Shown here: one piece after another, positions 1 through 6,718 of the stretch
How positions within the stretch are numbered: the stretch's first letter is position 1
How the letters are laid out: every line of letters starts with the position of its first letter
Assembly: GCA_020851615.1 (NCBI GenBank)
Contig: JADZCL010000207.1
Coordinates: 1 to 11,011, forward strand
Source of the DNA: Rubrivivax sp.
Lineage (GTDB): Bacteria; Pseudomonadota; Gammaproteobacteria; Burkholderiales; Burkholderiaceae_C
Direction: 5' to 3'
DNA length: 11,011 bases
Program-made: the position numbers and the translations under genes
The notes under the pieces: generated by a model
Told to the model about the DNA's origin: nothing
The model's database searches: none
The model's input: only the letters and a program-made list of their open reading frames with translations

Positions 1-72
1 GCGCTCATGCGCCGCCTCAAGCTGGCGCTGGATCCGCAGGGGACGTTGAACCCGGGCCGCGTGCTGCCTTGA
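1..72 (+). CDS. FAD-linked oxidase C-terminal fragment (GlcD / D-lactate dehydrogenase-like), 5' end outside window
   Basis: Only the last 23 codons and the TGA stop are present. The tail contains a Met-Arg-Arg-Leu-Lys core followed by Leu-Asp-Pro-Gln-Gly-Thr-Leu-Asn-Pro-Gly-Arg-Val-Leu-Pro. This matches the usual ending of the FAD-oxidase C-terminal domain family (glycolate oxidase GlcD, D-lactate and D-2-hydroxyglutarate dehydrogenases), in which a 'lDP.g.lNPGk' motif closes the protein. Members oxidise 2-hydroxy acids with FAD; the substrate cannot be told from this fragment. It is the only plus-strand gene here and converges on DUF1178, with 25 bases between the two stop codons. The family call rests on one short but characteristic motif. 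Confidence 0.8.
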   Translation, partial: ALMRRLKLALDPQGTLNPGRVLP

Positions 73-97
73 CCCGCTGCGCCCGGCATACGCGGAG

Positions 98-556
98 CTA
101 CTGCAGCGTACCCTTCAGCGCGGCGGGCATCGGAAACGCCATCACGTCGATGCCTTCGTCGGCCAGTGCGGCGCGCTCTTCGATGCTGGTCTGGCCGCGG
201 ATGCCACGCTGCGGCGTCTCGCCGTGGTGGATGCGACGCGCCTCATCGGCAAAACGTGGGCCGACGTCTTCGGTGCTCTCCAGCAAGTGGCGCACGGCCT
301 GCATCCACGCCGTCTGCAGCGCAAGTTCCGCGCCCTCGCCCGCCTGCGGCGCCGCGGCACCGGGGGCTGGCACGGCAGGCGCGCGCGCGCCCGAGAGGTT
401 CAAGCGTGGCGCGCTGGGGAGCCGCTCGACGCTGCGGTCGGCACACAGCGGGCATTCGACCAAGCCGCCCTCGCGCTGGCGCACGAAGTCGTCCTCGGAT
501 CCGAACCAGCCTTCGAAGCCATGGCCATTGGTGCAGCGCAGGTCCAGCACTTTCAT
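98..556 (-). CDS. DUF1178 family protein with putative zinc ribbon
   Basis: This is a 152-residue soluble protein of unknown biochemical function. It starts MKVLDLRC and has Cys8, His12, Cys35 and Cys38 (C-x3-H ... C-x2-C) in the first 40 residues, a zinc-ribbon-like arrangement. An Ala/Pro-rich linker follows at about residues 52-76, then a charged helical C-terminal half containing Arg-Arg-Ile-His-His-Gly-Glu and ending in hydrophobic residues. Length and layout agree with the DUF1178 family of proteobacteria, whose genes in Burkholderiales commonly lie just beyond nuoN (from memory). No transmembrane segment or signal peptide is visible. No Shine-Dalgarno is seen before the ATG, but a TATGAT element lies six bases upstream (see 563-568). 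It has the same orientation as the nuo genes, 114 bases beyond nuoN, so it may be co-transcribed or have its own promoter. The family is fairly certain; the role is unknown. Confidence 0.9.
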   Translation of the reverse strand: MKVLDLRCTNGHGFEGWFGSEDDFVRQREGGLVECPLCADRSVERLPSAPRLNLSGARAPAVPAPGAAAPQAGEGAELALQTAWMQAVRHLLESTEDVGPRFADEARRIHHGETPQRGIRGQTSIEERAALADEGIDVMAFPMPAALKGTLQ

Positions 557-562
557 GGAGCG

Positions 563-568
563 ATCATA
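563..568 (-). promoter_or_regulatory. Possible -10 element (TATGAT) directly upstream of DUF1178
   Basis: The minus strand reads TATGAT, five of six matches to the sigma70 -10 consensus, ending six bases before the DUF1178 ATG. A transcript beginning about seven bases after it would start at or next to the ATG, giving a leaderless mRNA. This fits the absence of a visible ribosome binding site. No good -35 lies 16-18 bases upstream, so it may be chance. Confidence 0.25.
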
Positions 569-612
569 GGCTGACCCCGATCCTGGCGCCGATGCAGCCT
601 GGCGTCCTCACA

Positions 613-626
613 CCCCCAGGCGGGGG
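613..626. repeat. Small GC hairpin (5 bp stem, 4-base loop) between nuoN and DUF1178
   Basis: Five C (613-617) pair with five G (622-626) around the loop AGGC. It lies immediately beside the larger hairpin at 629-649, downstream of nuoN. No T-run follows on the minus strand. It may be the degenerate remnant of an intergenic repeat or part of a terminator-like region. Confidence 0.4.
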
Positions 627-628
627 GC

Positions 629-649
629 GCTCCCTGCAAACCAGGGGGC
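629..649 (-). terminator. GC-rich hairpin 22 bases after the nuoN stop; possible weak or Rho-assisted terminator or 3'-end stabiliser
   Basis: Bases 629-636 (GCTCCCTG) pair with 642-649 (CAGGGGGC) as eight base pairs including one G-T wobble, with the five-base loop CAAAC. On the minus strand it stands just past the end of the nuo operon, which suggests a transcript 3' end. The expected U-tract is missing, so an intrinsic terminator is not demonstrated and read-through into DUF1178 is possible. Confidence 0.35.
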
Positions 650-670
650 ACGGGTCAAGCAAGCCATGAC

Positions 671-2155
671 TCAGCCCGCCAACGCCTTGACGATGGCGTC
701 GCGGCACATTGCCATCAGGCCACCGGGCAGCAGACCCAGGCCCAGCACGAGCAATCCGTTCACCGCCAGCAGCGCGGTCACGCCGCCGCCGCGCACCAGC
801 GCTGGCTCGACCGCCTTGGGCTTGTCGAAGTACATCACCTTCACGACGCGCAGGTAGTAGAACGCGCCCACCAGCGACATCACGACCGCGAAGACGGCCA
901 GCATGATGTAGCCGACGACGTTGGTCGTCACCAGCGCCTGCAGGATCGCGAGCTTGGCGTAGAAGCCCACCATCGGCGGCACTCCGGCCAGCGAGAACAG
1001 AAACACCGCCATCACGCCTGCGGCCCAGGGACTGCGGCTGTTGAGACCGGCGTAGTCCTCGATCCGCTCGGCCTCGAAGCCCTGCCGCGAGAGGAACATG
1101 ATGACGCCGAAGCTGCCCAGCGTGGTCAAGACGTAGGTCACGATGTAGAACAGCGCCGAGCTGTAGGCGTTGCCCGCGGACAGCGTGTTGCCGCTGACGA
1201 CACCGGCGGCCAGGCCAAGCAGGACGAAGCCGACCTGCGAAATCGTCGAATACGCCAGCATGCGCTTGAGGTTGGTCTGCGCGATGGCGGCCACATTGCC
1301 CACCACCAGGGACGCCGCCCCCAGCACGACCAGCATGGGCTGCCAGTCCATCGCCAGCCCGAGCATGCCCTCCACCAGCAGGCGGATCGTGATCGCGAAT
1401 GCGGCCAGCTTGGGCGCACTGCCAACGAGCAGGGTGATCGACGTCGGCGCACCCTGGTAGACATCGGGCACCCACATGTGGAAGGGCACGGCACCGAACT
1501 TGAAGCCCAGGCCAGCCACCACGAACACGGTGCCCAGCACCAGCACTTCCTTGTTGATGCGACCGGTGGCGATCTGCTCGAACACGCGCGGGATCTCCAG
1601 CGTCCCGGTCGCGCCGTACATCATCGACAGGCCGTAGAGCAGGAAGCCGCTGGCCAGCGCGCCGAGGACGAAGTACTTCATGGCCGCCTCGGTGGCCGCC
1701 ACGTGCGCACGGCGCAAGGCAACCAGCGCGTAGAGCGACAGGCTCATCACCTCCAGACCCAGGTAGACGACGAGGAAGTTGTTGGCCGAGCACATGACCC
1801 CGATGCCCAGCAGCACGAACAGGCTCAGCGCATAGAACTCGCCCTTGTTCATCTCGCGCGCGGCCAGCGTCGGCCGCGCATAGGCCATGCAGGTCATCAC
1901 CGCAATGGCGCCAAATCCCGCCAGCAGGTGCCCCAGCGGATCGGCCACGACCATCGCCGAGAGGCCGTAGGCGGTATCGCCGGCGGCGAACGCGTCCAGG
2001 TGCAGCCAGGCGTACAGCGCAGCCACCGCCTGGCTGAGCCAGAAAGTCGGGCCGCGCTGCGGATCCTTGACGAAGAGGTCGGCCAGCGTGACCACGCAGG
2101 CGCCCAGCAGCAGCCAGGCTTCGGGTTGGATGACGGTCCAGTTCAGGGTGCTCAT
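671..2155 (-). CDS. nuoN: NADH-quinone oxidoreductase subunit N
   Basis: This is a 494-residue polytopic membrane protein, the antiporter-like proton-pumping subunit of complex I nearest NuoK. About 14 hydrophobic segments fill the sequence. Residues typical of the proton path are visible: Glu135 in Tyr-Leu-Gly-Leu-Glu, Lys160 in Met-Lys-Tyr-Phe, Lys219 in Gly-Phe-Lys-Phe, Lys249 in Ala-Pro-Lys-Leu, and Lys401 in Phe-Tyr-Ala-Lys. They correspond in position to Glu133, Lys158, Lys217, Lys247 and Lys395 of E. coli NuoN (485 residues; numbers from memory). The broken-helix motif Gly-Ala-Val-Pro-Phe-His-Met-Trp-Val-Pro-Asp-Val-Tyr is at about 221-233. The ATG lies 15 bases after the nuoM stop; its ribosome site is weak (GAAGAC), so translation is probably coupled to nuoM. 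It is the last nuo gene, and the frame is intact. Confidence 0.98.
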   Translation of the reverse strand: MSTLNWTVIQPEAWLLLGACVVTLADLFVKDPQRGPTFWLSQAVAALYAWLHLDAFAAGDTAYGLSAMVVADPLGHLLAGFGAIAVMTCMAYARPTLAAREMNKGEFYALSLFVLLGIGVMCSANNFLVVYLGLEVMSLSLYALVALRRAHVAATEAAMKYFVLGALASGFLLYGLSMMYGATGTLEIPRVFEQIATGRINKEVLVLGTVFVVAGLGFKFGAVPFHMWVPDVYQGAPTSITLLVGSAPKLAAFAITIRLLVEGMLGLAMDWQPMLVVLGAASLVVGNVAAIAQTNLKRMLAYSTISQVGFVLLGLAAGVVSGNTLSAGNAYSSALFYIVTYVLTTLGSFGVIMFLSRQGFEAERIEDYAGLNSRSPWAAGVMAVFLFSLAGVPPMVGFYAKLAILQALVTTNVVGYIMLAVFAVVMSLVGAFYYLRVVKVMYFDKPKAVEPALVRGGGVTALLAVNGLLVLGLGLLPGGLMAMCRDAIVKALAG

Positions 2156-2170
2156 GATGGGGCGCCGTCT

Positions 2171-3646
2171 TCAGTTCAGCTTGGAGATCGCCACGTGGCG
2201 CAACAGCTCGGTCACCGACACCTGCATGACGTCGGTGAACGGCTTGGGCTGCAGGCCCATCCAGAGCACGGCCACGGCGAGCACGGAGAGAACCAGGAAC
2301 TCCCGCGCGTTGAGGTCGGGCATGGCGCGCACGTCGGCATTGGCCACGTCACCGAAGTAGACGCGCTTGACCATCCACAGCGTGTACGCGGCGCCGGAGA
2401 TCAGCGCGGTGGCGGTCAGCACGCCGATCCAGAAGTTGTACTTCACGGCGCCGAGGATCACCATCCATTCGCCGACGAAGCCTGCCGTGCCCGGCAACCC
2501 GCAGTTGGCCATCGCAAACAGGATCACGAACGGGCCAAAGCGTGGCATCGAGTTGAAGACGCCGCCGTAGGCCGCGATCTCGCGGCTGTGCACGCGGTCA
2601 TAGAGTACGCCGATGACGAGGAACATCGCCCCGGAAACGAAGCCGTGCGCAATCATCTGCACGATGGCTCCGCTCACGCCGAGGTCGTTGAAGATGAAGA
2701 AACCCAGCGTCACGAAACCCATGTGCGCCACCGAGCTGTAGGCGACCAGCTTCTTCATGTCCTTCTGCACCAGCGCAACCAGGCCGATATAGATGATCGC
2801 CACCAGGCTGAGCGTGATCATGAACCACGCGTACTTGTGCGCGGCGTCGGGCGCAATCGGCATCGAGAAGCGCAGGAAGCCGTAGGCCCCCAGCTTCAGC
2901 ATGATCGCCGCCAGCACGACCGAGCCGCCGGTCGGTGCCTCGACGTGGGCATCGGGCAGCCAGGTGTGCACCGGCCACATCGGCACCTTGACCGAGAAGG
3001 CGGCGAGGAAAGCGAAGAAGAGGATGGTCTGCTCGGTGAGCGACAGCGGCAGCTTGTGCCAATCGGCGATCGAGAAGCTGCCGCCGGACTTGAAGTACAG
3101 GTACATCAGGGCCACCAGCATCAGCAGCGAGCCCGCGAACGTGTAGAGAAAGAACTTGAACGCCGCGTAGACCCGCCGCGGCCCGCCCCACACGCCGATG
3201 ATGATGTACATCGGGATCAGCGTGCCCTCGAAGAAGATGTAGAAGAGCACGCCGTCGGCGGCGCAGAAGACGCCCACCATCAGCCCCGAGAGGATCAGGA
3301 AGGCCGCCATGTACTGCGCAACCTTCTCGGTGATGACTTCCCAGCCCGCGACGACCACGATGACGGTGATGAAGGCCGTCAGCAGGACGAACCACACCGA
3401 CAGCCCATCCACGCCAAGGTGGTAGTTGACGTTGAAGCGCTCGACCCAGGCGTGCTTCTCGACGAACTGCAGCGCCGCCGTCGTGTAGTCGAAGCGGCTG
3501 ATCAGCGGCAGTGTGACGATGAAGGATGCGATCGACCCGACCAGTGCCAGCACGCGCACGGTGCCGGCGTTGTGATCACGACCGATGGCCAGCAGCAGCA
3601 CGCCGGTGGCGATCGGAACCCAGATGGCAAGGCTCAGCAGACCCAT
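2171..3646 (-). CDS. nuoM: NADH-quinone oxidoreductase subunit M
   Basis: This is a 491-residue membrane protein, the middle antiporter-like proton pump of complex I, with about 14 transmembrane segments. Key residues seen are Glu140 (Phe-Phe-Glu-Gly-Thr-Leu-Ile-Pro-Met), Lys220 (Phe-Ser-Val-Lys-Val-Pro), Lys251 (Met-Leu-Lys-Leu-Gly), His334 (Ile-Ala-His-Gly) and Glu393 (Gly-Glu-Trp). These are the positional equivalents of Glu144, Lys234, Lys265, His348 and Glu407 of E. coli NuoM (509 residues; numbers from memory). The frame opens 16 codons earlier at 3694, but those codons are arginine- and charge-rich and overlap the nuoL end. I therefore chose the ATG at 3646, which begins MGLLSLAIW as in relatives and follows a purine-rich AGAGAGAGA ribosome site. 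It lies 34 bases after nuoL and 15 before nuoN. Confidence 0.98.
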   Translation of the reverse strand: MGLLSLAIWVPIATGVLLLAIGRDHNAGTVRVLALVGSIASFIVTLPLISRFDYTTAALQFVEKHAWVERFNVNYHLGVDGLSVWFVLLTAFITVIVVVAGWEVITEKVAQYMAAFLILSGLMVGVFCAADGVLFYIFFEGTLIPMYIIIGVWGGPRRVYAAFKFFLYTFAGSLLMLVALMYLYFKSGGSFSIADWHKLPLSLTEQTILFFAFLAAFSVKVPMWPVHTWLPDAHVEAPTGGSVVLAAIMLKLGAYGFLRFSMPIAPDAAHKYAWFMITLSLVAIIYIGLVALVQKDMKKLVAYSSVAHMGFVTLGFFIFNDLGVSGAIVQMIAHGFVSGAMFLVIGVLYDRVHSREIAAYGGVFNSMPRFGPFVILFAMANCGLPGTAGFVGEWMVILGAVKYNFWIGVLTATALISGAAYTLWMVKRVYFGDVANADVRAMPDLNAREFLVLSVLAVAVLWMGLQPKPFTDVMQVSVTELLRHVAISKLN

Positions 3647-3649
3647 TGT

Positions 3650-3658
3650 TCTCTCTCT
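3650..3658 (-). promoter_or_regulatory. Purine-repeat ribosome binding site of nuoM
   Basis: The minus strand reads AGAGAGAGA, ending three bases before the ATG at 3646, so its inner AGAG units sit at normal Shine-Dalgarno distances. It supports the 3646 start over the upstream in-frame start at 3694. It is a dinucleotide repeat rather than the usual AGGAG. Confidence 0.55.
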
Positions 3659-3680
3659 ATGCCGTTCGTCCGCCTGCGCT

Positions 3681-5690
3681 TCAAAGCGCCGCACTCAGGA
3701 ATGGCCACAGGCGCCACGTCAGCAGGCCGAAGACGCCCAGCGCCATCGCCAGCGCATACCAGTAGAGCTGACCCGTCTGCACCAGCCGCAGCAGGCCCGC
3801 GAAAGCCCCGACGACGCGGGCCGATCCGTTGATGAGGACGCCGTCGATGACCGCCTGGTCTCCACCCTTCCACAGGCCGGTACCGATGAGGCGCGCGCCG
3901 CGCGCAATCACGTTCTCGTTGAACCAGTCCATGTAGTACTTCTGCTCGAGGATCACGCGCAGCGGCTTGAGCGCCTTGTCCAGCGCCACCGGGATCGCCG
4001 GCGCCTTCAGGTAGAACAACCACGCGGTGACGACCCCCGCAAGGGCCAGCCAGAACGGCAGGCCGCTGAAACCATGCAAGGCCATTTCCAGCGCGTGTCC
4101 GGCGTGCTTGCCCACCTCGGCCATCGCGCCATGCCGGGCACCGTCGACGAAGATGCTGTCCTTGAAGAAATCGCCCACCAACAGCGGCGCCATCGTCATG
4201 TAGCCGATCACGACCGAGGGGATGGCCAGCAGCACCAGCGGCCACCACACGACCCCGGGCGGCTCGTGCACGTGGACGTGGCCGTGCGCATCGGCATGGT
4301 CGTGTTCGCCGGGGAAGGGCTTGTGGCGGAAGCGCTCCTCGCCGTGGAAGACGAGGAAGTACATGCGGAAGGAATAGAAGGCCGTCACGAAGACACCGGC
4401 CAGCACCGCGAACTGGGCAAAGGCCGCACCCGGCAGGCGGCTTGCACCCGCGGCCAGGATGATGCTGTCTTTGGAGAAGAAGCCCGAAAAGAAGGGCGTG
4501 CCGATCAACGCCAGACTGCCCAGCAGGGCCGTGATCCAGGTAATGGGCATGTACTTGCGCAGCCCGCCCATGTTGCGGATGTCCTGATCATGGTGCATGC
4601 CGATGATCACCGAGCCCGCGCCCAGGAACAGCAGCGCCTTGAAGAAGGCATGCGTCATCAGATGGAACACCGCCACCGAGTACGCCGAGGCGCCCAGCGC
4701 AACCGTCATGTAACCCAACTGCGAAAGCGTCGAATAGGCGATGACGCGCTTGATGTCGTTCTGGATGACGCCCAGGAAGCCCATGAACAGCGCCGTGATG
4801 GCACCGATCACGAGCACGAAGTTGAGTGCCGTATCCGAGAGCTCGAACAGCGGCGACATGCGCGCAACCATGAAGATGCCCGCCGTCACCATCGTTGCGG
4901 CGTGGATCAGCGCCGAGATCGGCGTCGGGCCTTCCATCGAGTCGGGCAGCCAGACGTGCAGCGGGAACTGCGCGCTCTTGCCCATGGCACCGATGAACAG
5001 GCAGACGCAGGTGACGGTGATGAGCGACCAGTCGGTGCCGGGGAAGCCCAGACCGGCAAGCTCACCGCCCTTGGCAAAGGCCTCGGCGTAGTTCAAGGTT
5101 CCGGCGTAGGCGACGATCAGGCCGATGCCCAGGATGAAGCCGAAATCGCCGACGCGGTTGACGACAAAGGCCTTGAGGTTGGCGAAGATCGCAGTCGGTT
5201 TCTTGAACCAGAAGCCGATCAGCAGGTAAGACACGAGCCCCACCGCCTCCCAGCCGAAGAAGAGCTGCAGGAAGTTGTTGCTCATGACCAGCATGAGCAT
5301 CGAGAACGTGAACAGGCTGATGTAGGCGAAGAAGCGCTGGTAGCCCGGGTCGTCGGCCATGTAGCCGATGGTGTAGATGTGCACCATCAGCGAGACGAAG
5401 GTGACGACGACCATCATCATCGCGGTCAGGCCATCGACGAGGAAGCCGACTTCCATCTTCAGACCGCCAAGCACCGCCCACTCGTAGATCGTGCCTGCGA
5501 AGCGCGCGCCCTCCAGCACCTGCTGCAGCACCATCGCCGAGCAGACGAAGGACACCAGCACGCCCAGGATGGTGACGCTGTGCGCGCCGCGGCGGCCGAC
5601 CAGCCAGCCGAAGAGACCGGCCACGATCGCCCCGGCCAGTGGCGCCAGGGCGATGGTGAGAAGGAGGTTCTGCGAGATGCCGGACGCCAT
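3681..5690 (-). CDS. nuoL: NADH-quinone oxidoreductase subunit L
   Basis: This is a 669-residue membrane protein, the distal antiporter-like proton pump of complex I, with about 16 transmembrane segments. A C-terminal lateral amphipathic helix region follows (about 555-605). Key residues seen are Glu148 (Phe-Gly-Trp-Glu), Asp182 (Gly-Asp-Phe-Gly-Phe), Lys238 (Met-Gly-Lys-Ser-Ala), His263 (Leu-Ile-His-Ala), His343 and His347 (Phe-His-Leu-Met-Thr-His-Ala) and Lys407 (Phe-Ser-Lys-Asp). They match E. coli Glu144, Asp178, Lys229, His254, His334/338 and Lys399 in context (numbers from memory). It is longer than E. coli NuoL (613), partly because of a histidine-rich loop at 463-475. I chose the ATG at 5690, two bases after the nuoK stop and six after AAGGG; an in-frame TTG at 5696 would abut that site and is less likely. 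Confidence 0.98.
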   Translation of the reverse strand: MASGISQNLLLTIALAPLAGAIVAGLFGWLVGRRGAHSVTILGVLVSFVCSAMVLQQVLEGARFAGTIYEWAVLGGLKMEVGFLVDGLTAMMMVVVTFVSLMVHIYTIGYMADDPGYQRFFAYISLFTFSMLMLVMSNNFLQLFFGWEAVGLVSYLLIGFWFKKPTAIFANLKAFVVNRVGDFGFILGIGLIVAYAGTLNYAEAFAKGGELAGLGFPGTDWSLITVTCVCLFIGAMGKSAQFPLHVWLPDSMEGPTPISALIHAATMVTAGIFMVARMSPLFELSDTALNFVLVIGAITALFMGFLGVIQNDIKRVIAYSTLSQLGYMTVALGASAYSVAVFHLMTHAFFKALLFLGAGSVIIGMHHDQDIRNMGGLRKYMPITWITALLGSLALIGTPFFSGFFSKDSIILAAGASRLPGAAFAQFAVLAGVFVTAFYSFRMYFLVFHGEERFRHKPFPGEHDHADAHGHVHVHEPPGVVWWPLVLLAIPSVVIGYMTMAPLLVGDFFKDSIFVDGARHGAMAEVGKHAGHALEMALHGFSGLPFWLALAGVVTAWLFYLKAPAIPVALDKALKPLRVILEQKYYMDWFNENVIARGARLIGTGLWKGGDQAVIDGVLINGSARVVGAFAGLLRLVQTGQLYWYALAMALGVFGLLTWRLWPFLSAAL

Positions 5691-5692
5691 GA

Positions 5693-6004
5693 TCAACCCT
5701 TCAGCTCATCCAACTCGGCGGCATCGACCGAGGTACGGCTGCGAAACAGCACGACCAGGATTGCCAGGCCGATGGCCGACTCGGCGGCGGCCACGGTCAG
5801 GATGAAGAAAACGAACACCTGCCCGGCCATGTCGCCCAGGAAGTGCGAGAAGGCGACGAAATTCATGTTGACCGCCAGCAGCATCAGCTCGATGGCCATC
5901 AGCAGCACGATCAGGTTGCGCCGGTTCAGGAAGATGCCCACCACGGCGAGTGCAAACAGCATGCCCCCGAGCGACAGGTAGTGTCCGAGTGTGAGCGGAC
6001 CCAT
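5693..6004 (-). CDS. nuoK: NADH-quinone oxidoreductase subunit K
   Basis: This is a 103-residue membrane protein with three transmembrane helices, close to the family's usual 100-102. It forms part of the proton channel linking the quinone module to the antiporter-like subunits. The two buried glutamates needed for coupling are present: Glu39 in Met-Ala-Ile-Glu-Leu-Met-Leu and Glu75 in Ala-Ala-Glu-Ser-Ala-Ile-Gly, equivalent to E. coli Glu36 and Glu72. Pro3 to Tyr9 and the Asn-Arg-Arg-Asn turn at 27-30 fit relatives. The open frame runs much further upstream, but that part is a shadow of nuoJ. The ATG at 6004 shares one base with the nuoJ TGA and has a strong AAGGAGG nine bases upstream, so translation is coupled to nuoJ. 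Confidence 0.98.
   Translation of the reverse strand: MGPLTLGHYLSLGGMLFALAVVGIFLNRRNLIVLLMAIELMLLAVNMNFVAFSHFLGDMAGQVFVFFILTVAAAESAIGLAILVVLFRSRTSVDAAELDELKG
5697..5701 (-). promoter_or_regulatory. Ribosome binding site deciding the nuoL start
   Basis: AAGGG on the minus strand lies within the last codons of nuoK and stands six bases before the ATG at 5690. The alternative TTG at 5696 would touch it directly, so it favours the ATG. Confidence 0.6.
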
Positions 6005-6654
6005 CACGACGCCCCTCCTTCCTTGCCCACCGAGGCGGCCTGCGCATCGGATGGCGCATCGACCACGGGTGCGATCTTCACGAGCCGCATGCGATCCGCA
6101 GCCTTGACGCGGACCTGCTGCGACGGGTTGATGTAGCGCGAGTCCTTGCGCTGGCGCAGCGTGAGCGTGATCGCCGCAATGATGGCCACCAGCAGCAGCA
6201 CGCCGGCAATCTGCAGCGGATAGAGGTAGTGGGTGTAGAGCTCGATCCCGAGCAGGCGGGAGTTGCCCATCTCCAGTGCCTTGGCATCGGGCGTCGGCGC
6301 CTGCGAAGGCTGGAAGCCACGCATCAGCACGAAGGCCATCTCCAGGGCAATGACCACGCCAATCATCGCGGCCAGCGGGAAGTGCCTCCAGAAACCCTCG
6401 CGGAATTGCTCGTTGCGGATGTCGAGCATCATCACGACGAACAGGAAGAGGACCATCACCGCACCGACGTAGACCAGCATGAGCACGATGGCGAGGAACT
6501 CCGCACGCAGCAGCATCCAGACGCCAGCCGCGTTGAAGAACGCGAGCACCAGGTACAGCGTCGCGTGCACCGTATTGCGCGCCGTGATGACGCGCAGTGC
6601 CGCGAACAGCAGCACGGCCGAGAAGACATAGAAGAAGGCGGTGATCGTGTTCAT
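6004..6654 (-). CDS. nuoJ: NADH-quinone oxidoreductase subunit J
   Basis: This is a 216-residue membrane protein with five transmembrane helices, part of the bridge between the quinone site and the proton pumps. The third helix (about 51-77, beginning Ala-Glu-Phe-Leu-Ala-Ile-Val) carries the conserved Tyr62-Val-Gly-Ala, where the family has a pi-bulge that rotates during turnover. After the fifth helix comes a polar tail of about 50 residues (Arg-Lys-Asp-Ser ... Lys-Glu-Gly-Gly), as in other betaproteobacterial NuoJ. I chose the ATG at 6654 (MNTITAFFY, matching the family start). A GTG five codons earlier at 6669 has no ribosome site. The site before 6654 is also weak (AAGAA). A 64-base gap, the largest in the operon, separates it from nuoI and holds a hairpin. 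It overlaps nuoK by one base. Confidence 0.97.
   Translation of the reverse strand: MNTITAFFYVFSAVLLFAALRVITARNTVHATLYLVLAFFNAAGVWMLLRAEFLAIVLMLVYVGAVMVLFLFVVMMLDIRNEQFREGFWRHFPLAAMIGVVIALEMAFVLMRGFQPSQAPTPDAKALEMGNSRLLGIELYTHYLYPLQIAGVLLLVAIIAAITLTLRQRKDSRYINPSQQVRVKAADRMRLVKIAPVVDAPSDAQAASVGKEGGAS
6014..6020 (-). promoter_or_regulatory. Strong Shine-Dalgarno of nuoK inside the nuoJ tail
   Basis: The minus strand reads AAGGAGG, a full consensus site, nine bases before the nuoK ATG at 6004. The Lys-Glu-Gly-Gly codons near the NuoJ C-terminus encode it. It is the strongest ribosome site seen in the window and fixes the nuoK start. Confidence 0.75.
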
Positions 6655-6673
6655 GAATGGTTCTTGCACCTGT

Positions 6674-6706
6674 GCGCACGTAAGGCGGCGGCCGCCACAC
6701 GTGCGC
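6674..6706 (-). promoter_or_regulatory. Stable intercistronic hairpin between nuoI and nuoJ
   Basis: GCGCACGT (6674-6681) is perfectly complementary to ACGTGCGC (6699-6706). Inside, GGCGG (6684-6688) pairs with CCGCC (6692-6696) around a three-base loop, with two mismatched positions (6682-6683 against 6697-6698) between the stems. The 13 strong pairs lie in the 64-base gap, 19 bases before the nuoJ ATG. No T-run follows on the minus strand, so it does not look like an intrinsic terminator. A role as an mRNA processing or stability element, or partial attenuation, is inference. Confidence 0.6.
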
Positions 6707-6718
6707 TGCAGCCGGTGA

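Noticed and set aside
73..97. A bidirectional terminator between the convergent oxidase and DUF1178 genes
   Set aside because: The 25 bases show no convincing stem and no T-run on either strand.
564..1793. A 409-codon minus-strand open frame overlapping nuoN in another frame
   Set aside because: Arg/Gly/Ala-rich translation without a recognisable domain; nuoN in the overlapping frame explains the conservation pattern and key residues.
1478..3832. A 784-codon plus-strand open frame opposite nuoM and nuoN
   Set aside because: An antisense shadow of two conserved membrane proteins; hydrophobic codons read in reverse give the His/Gln/Asp/Glu-rich translation seen.
3585..5981. A 798-codon plus-strand open frame opposite nuoK, nuoL and the start of nuoM
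   Set aside because: Same composition signature (His, Gln, Arg, Asp and Glu-rich low complexity) and the same antisense frame relation to nuoL. There is no family resemblance and no credible start context.
6005..6700. A long N-terminal extension of nuoK
   Set aside because: It reads nuoJ in the wrong frame; NuoK homologs start at the ATG at 6004, which has a consensus ribosome site.
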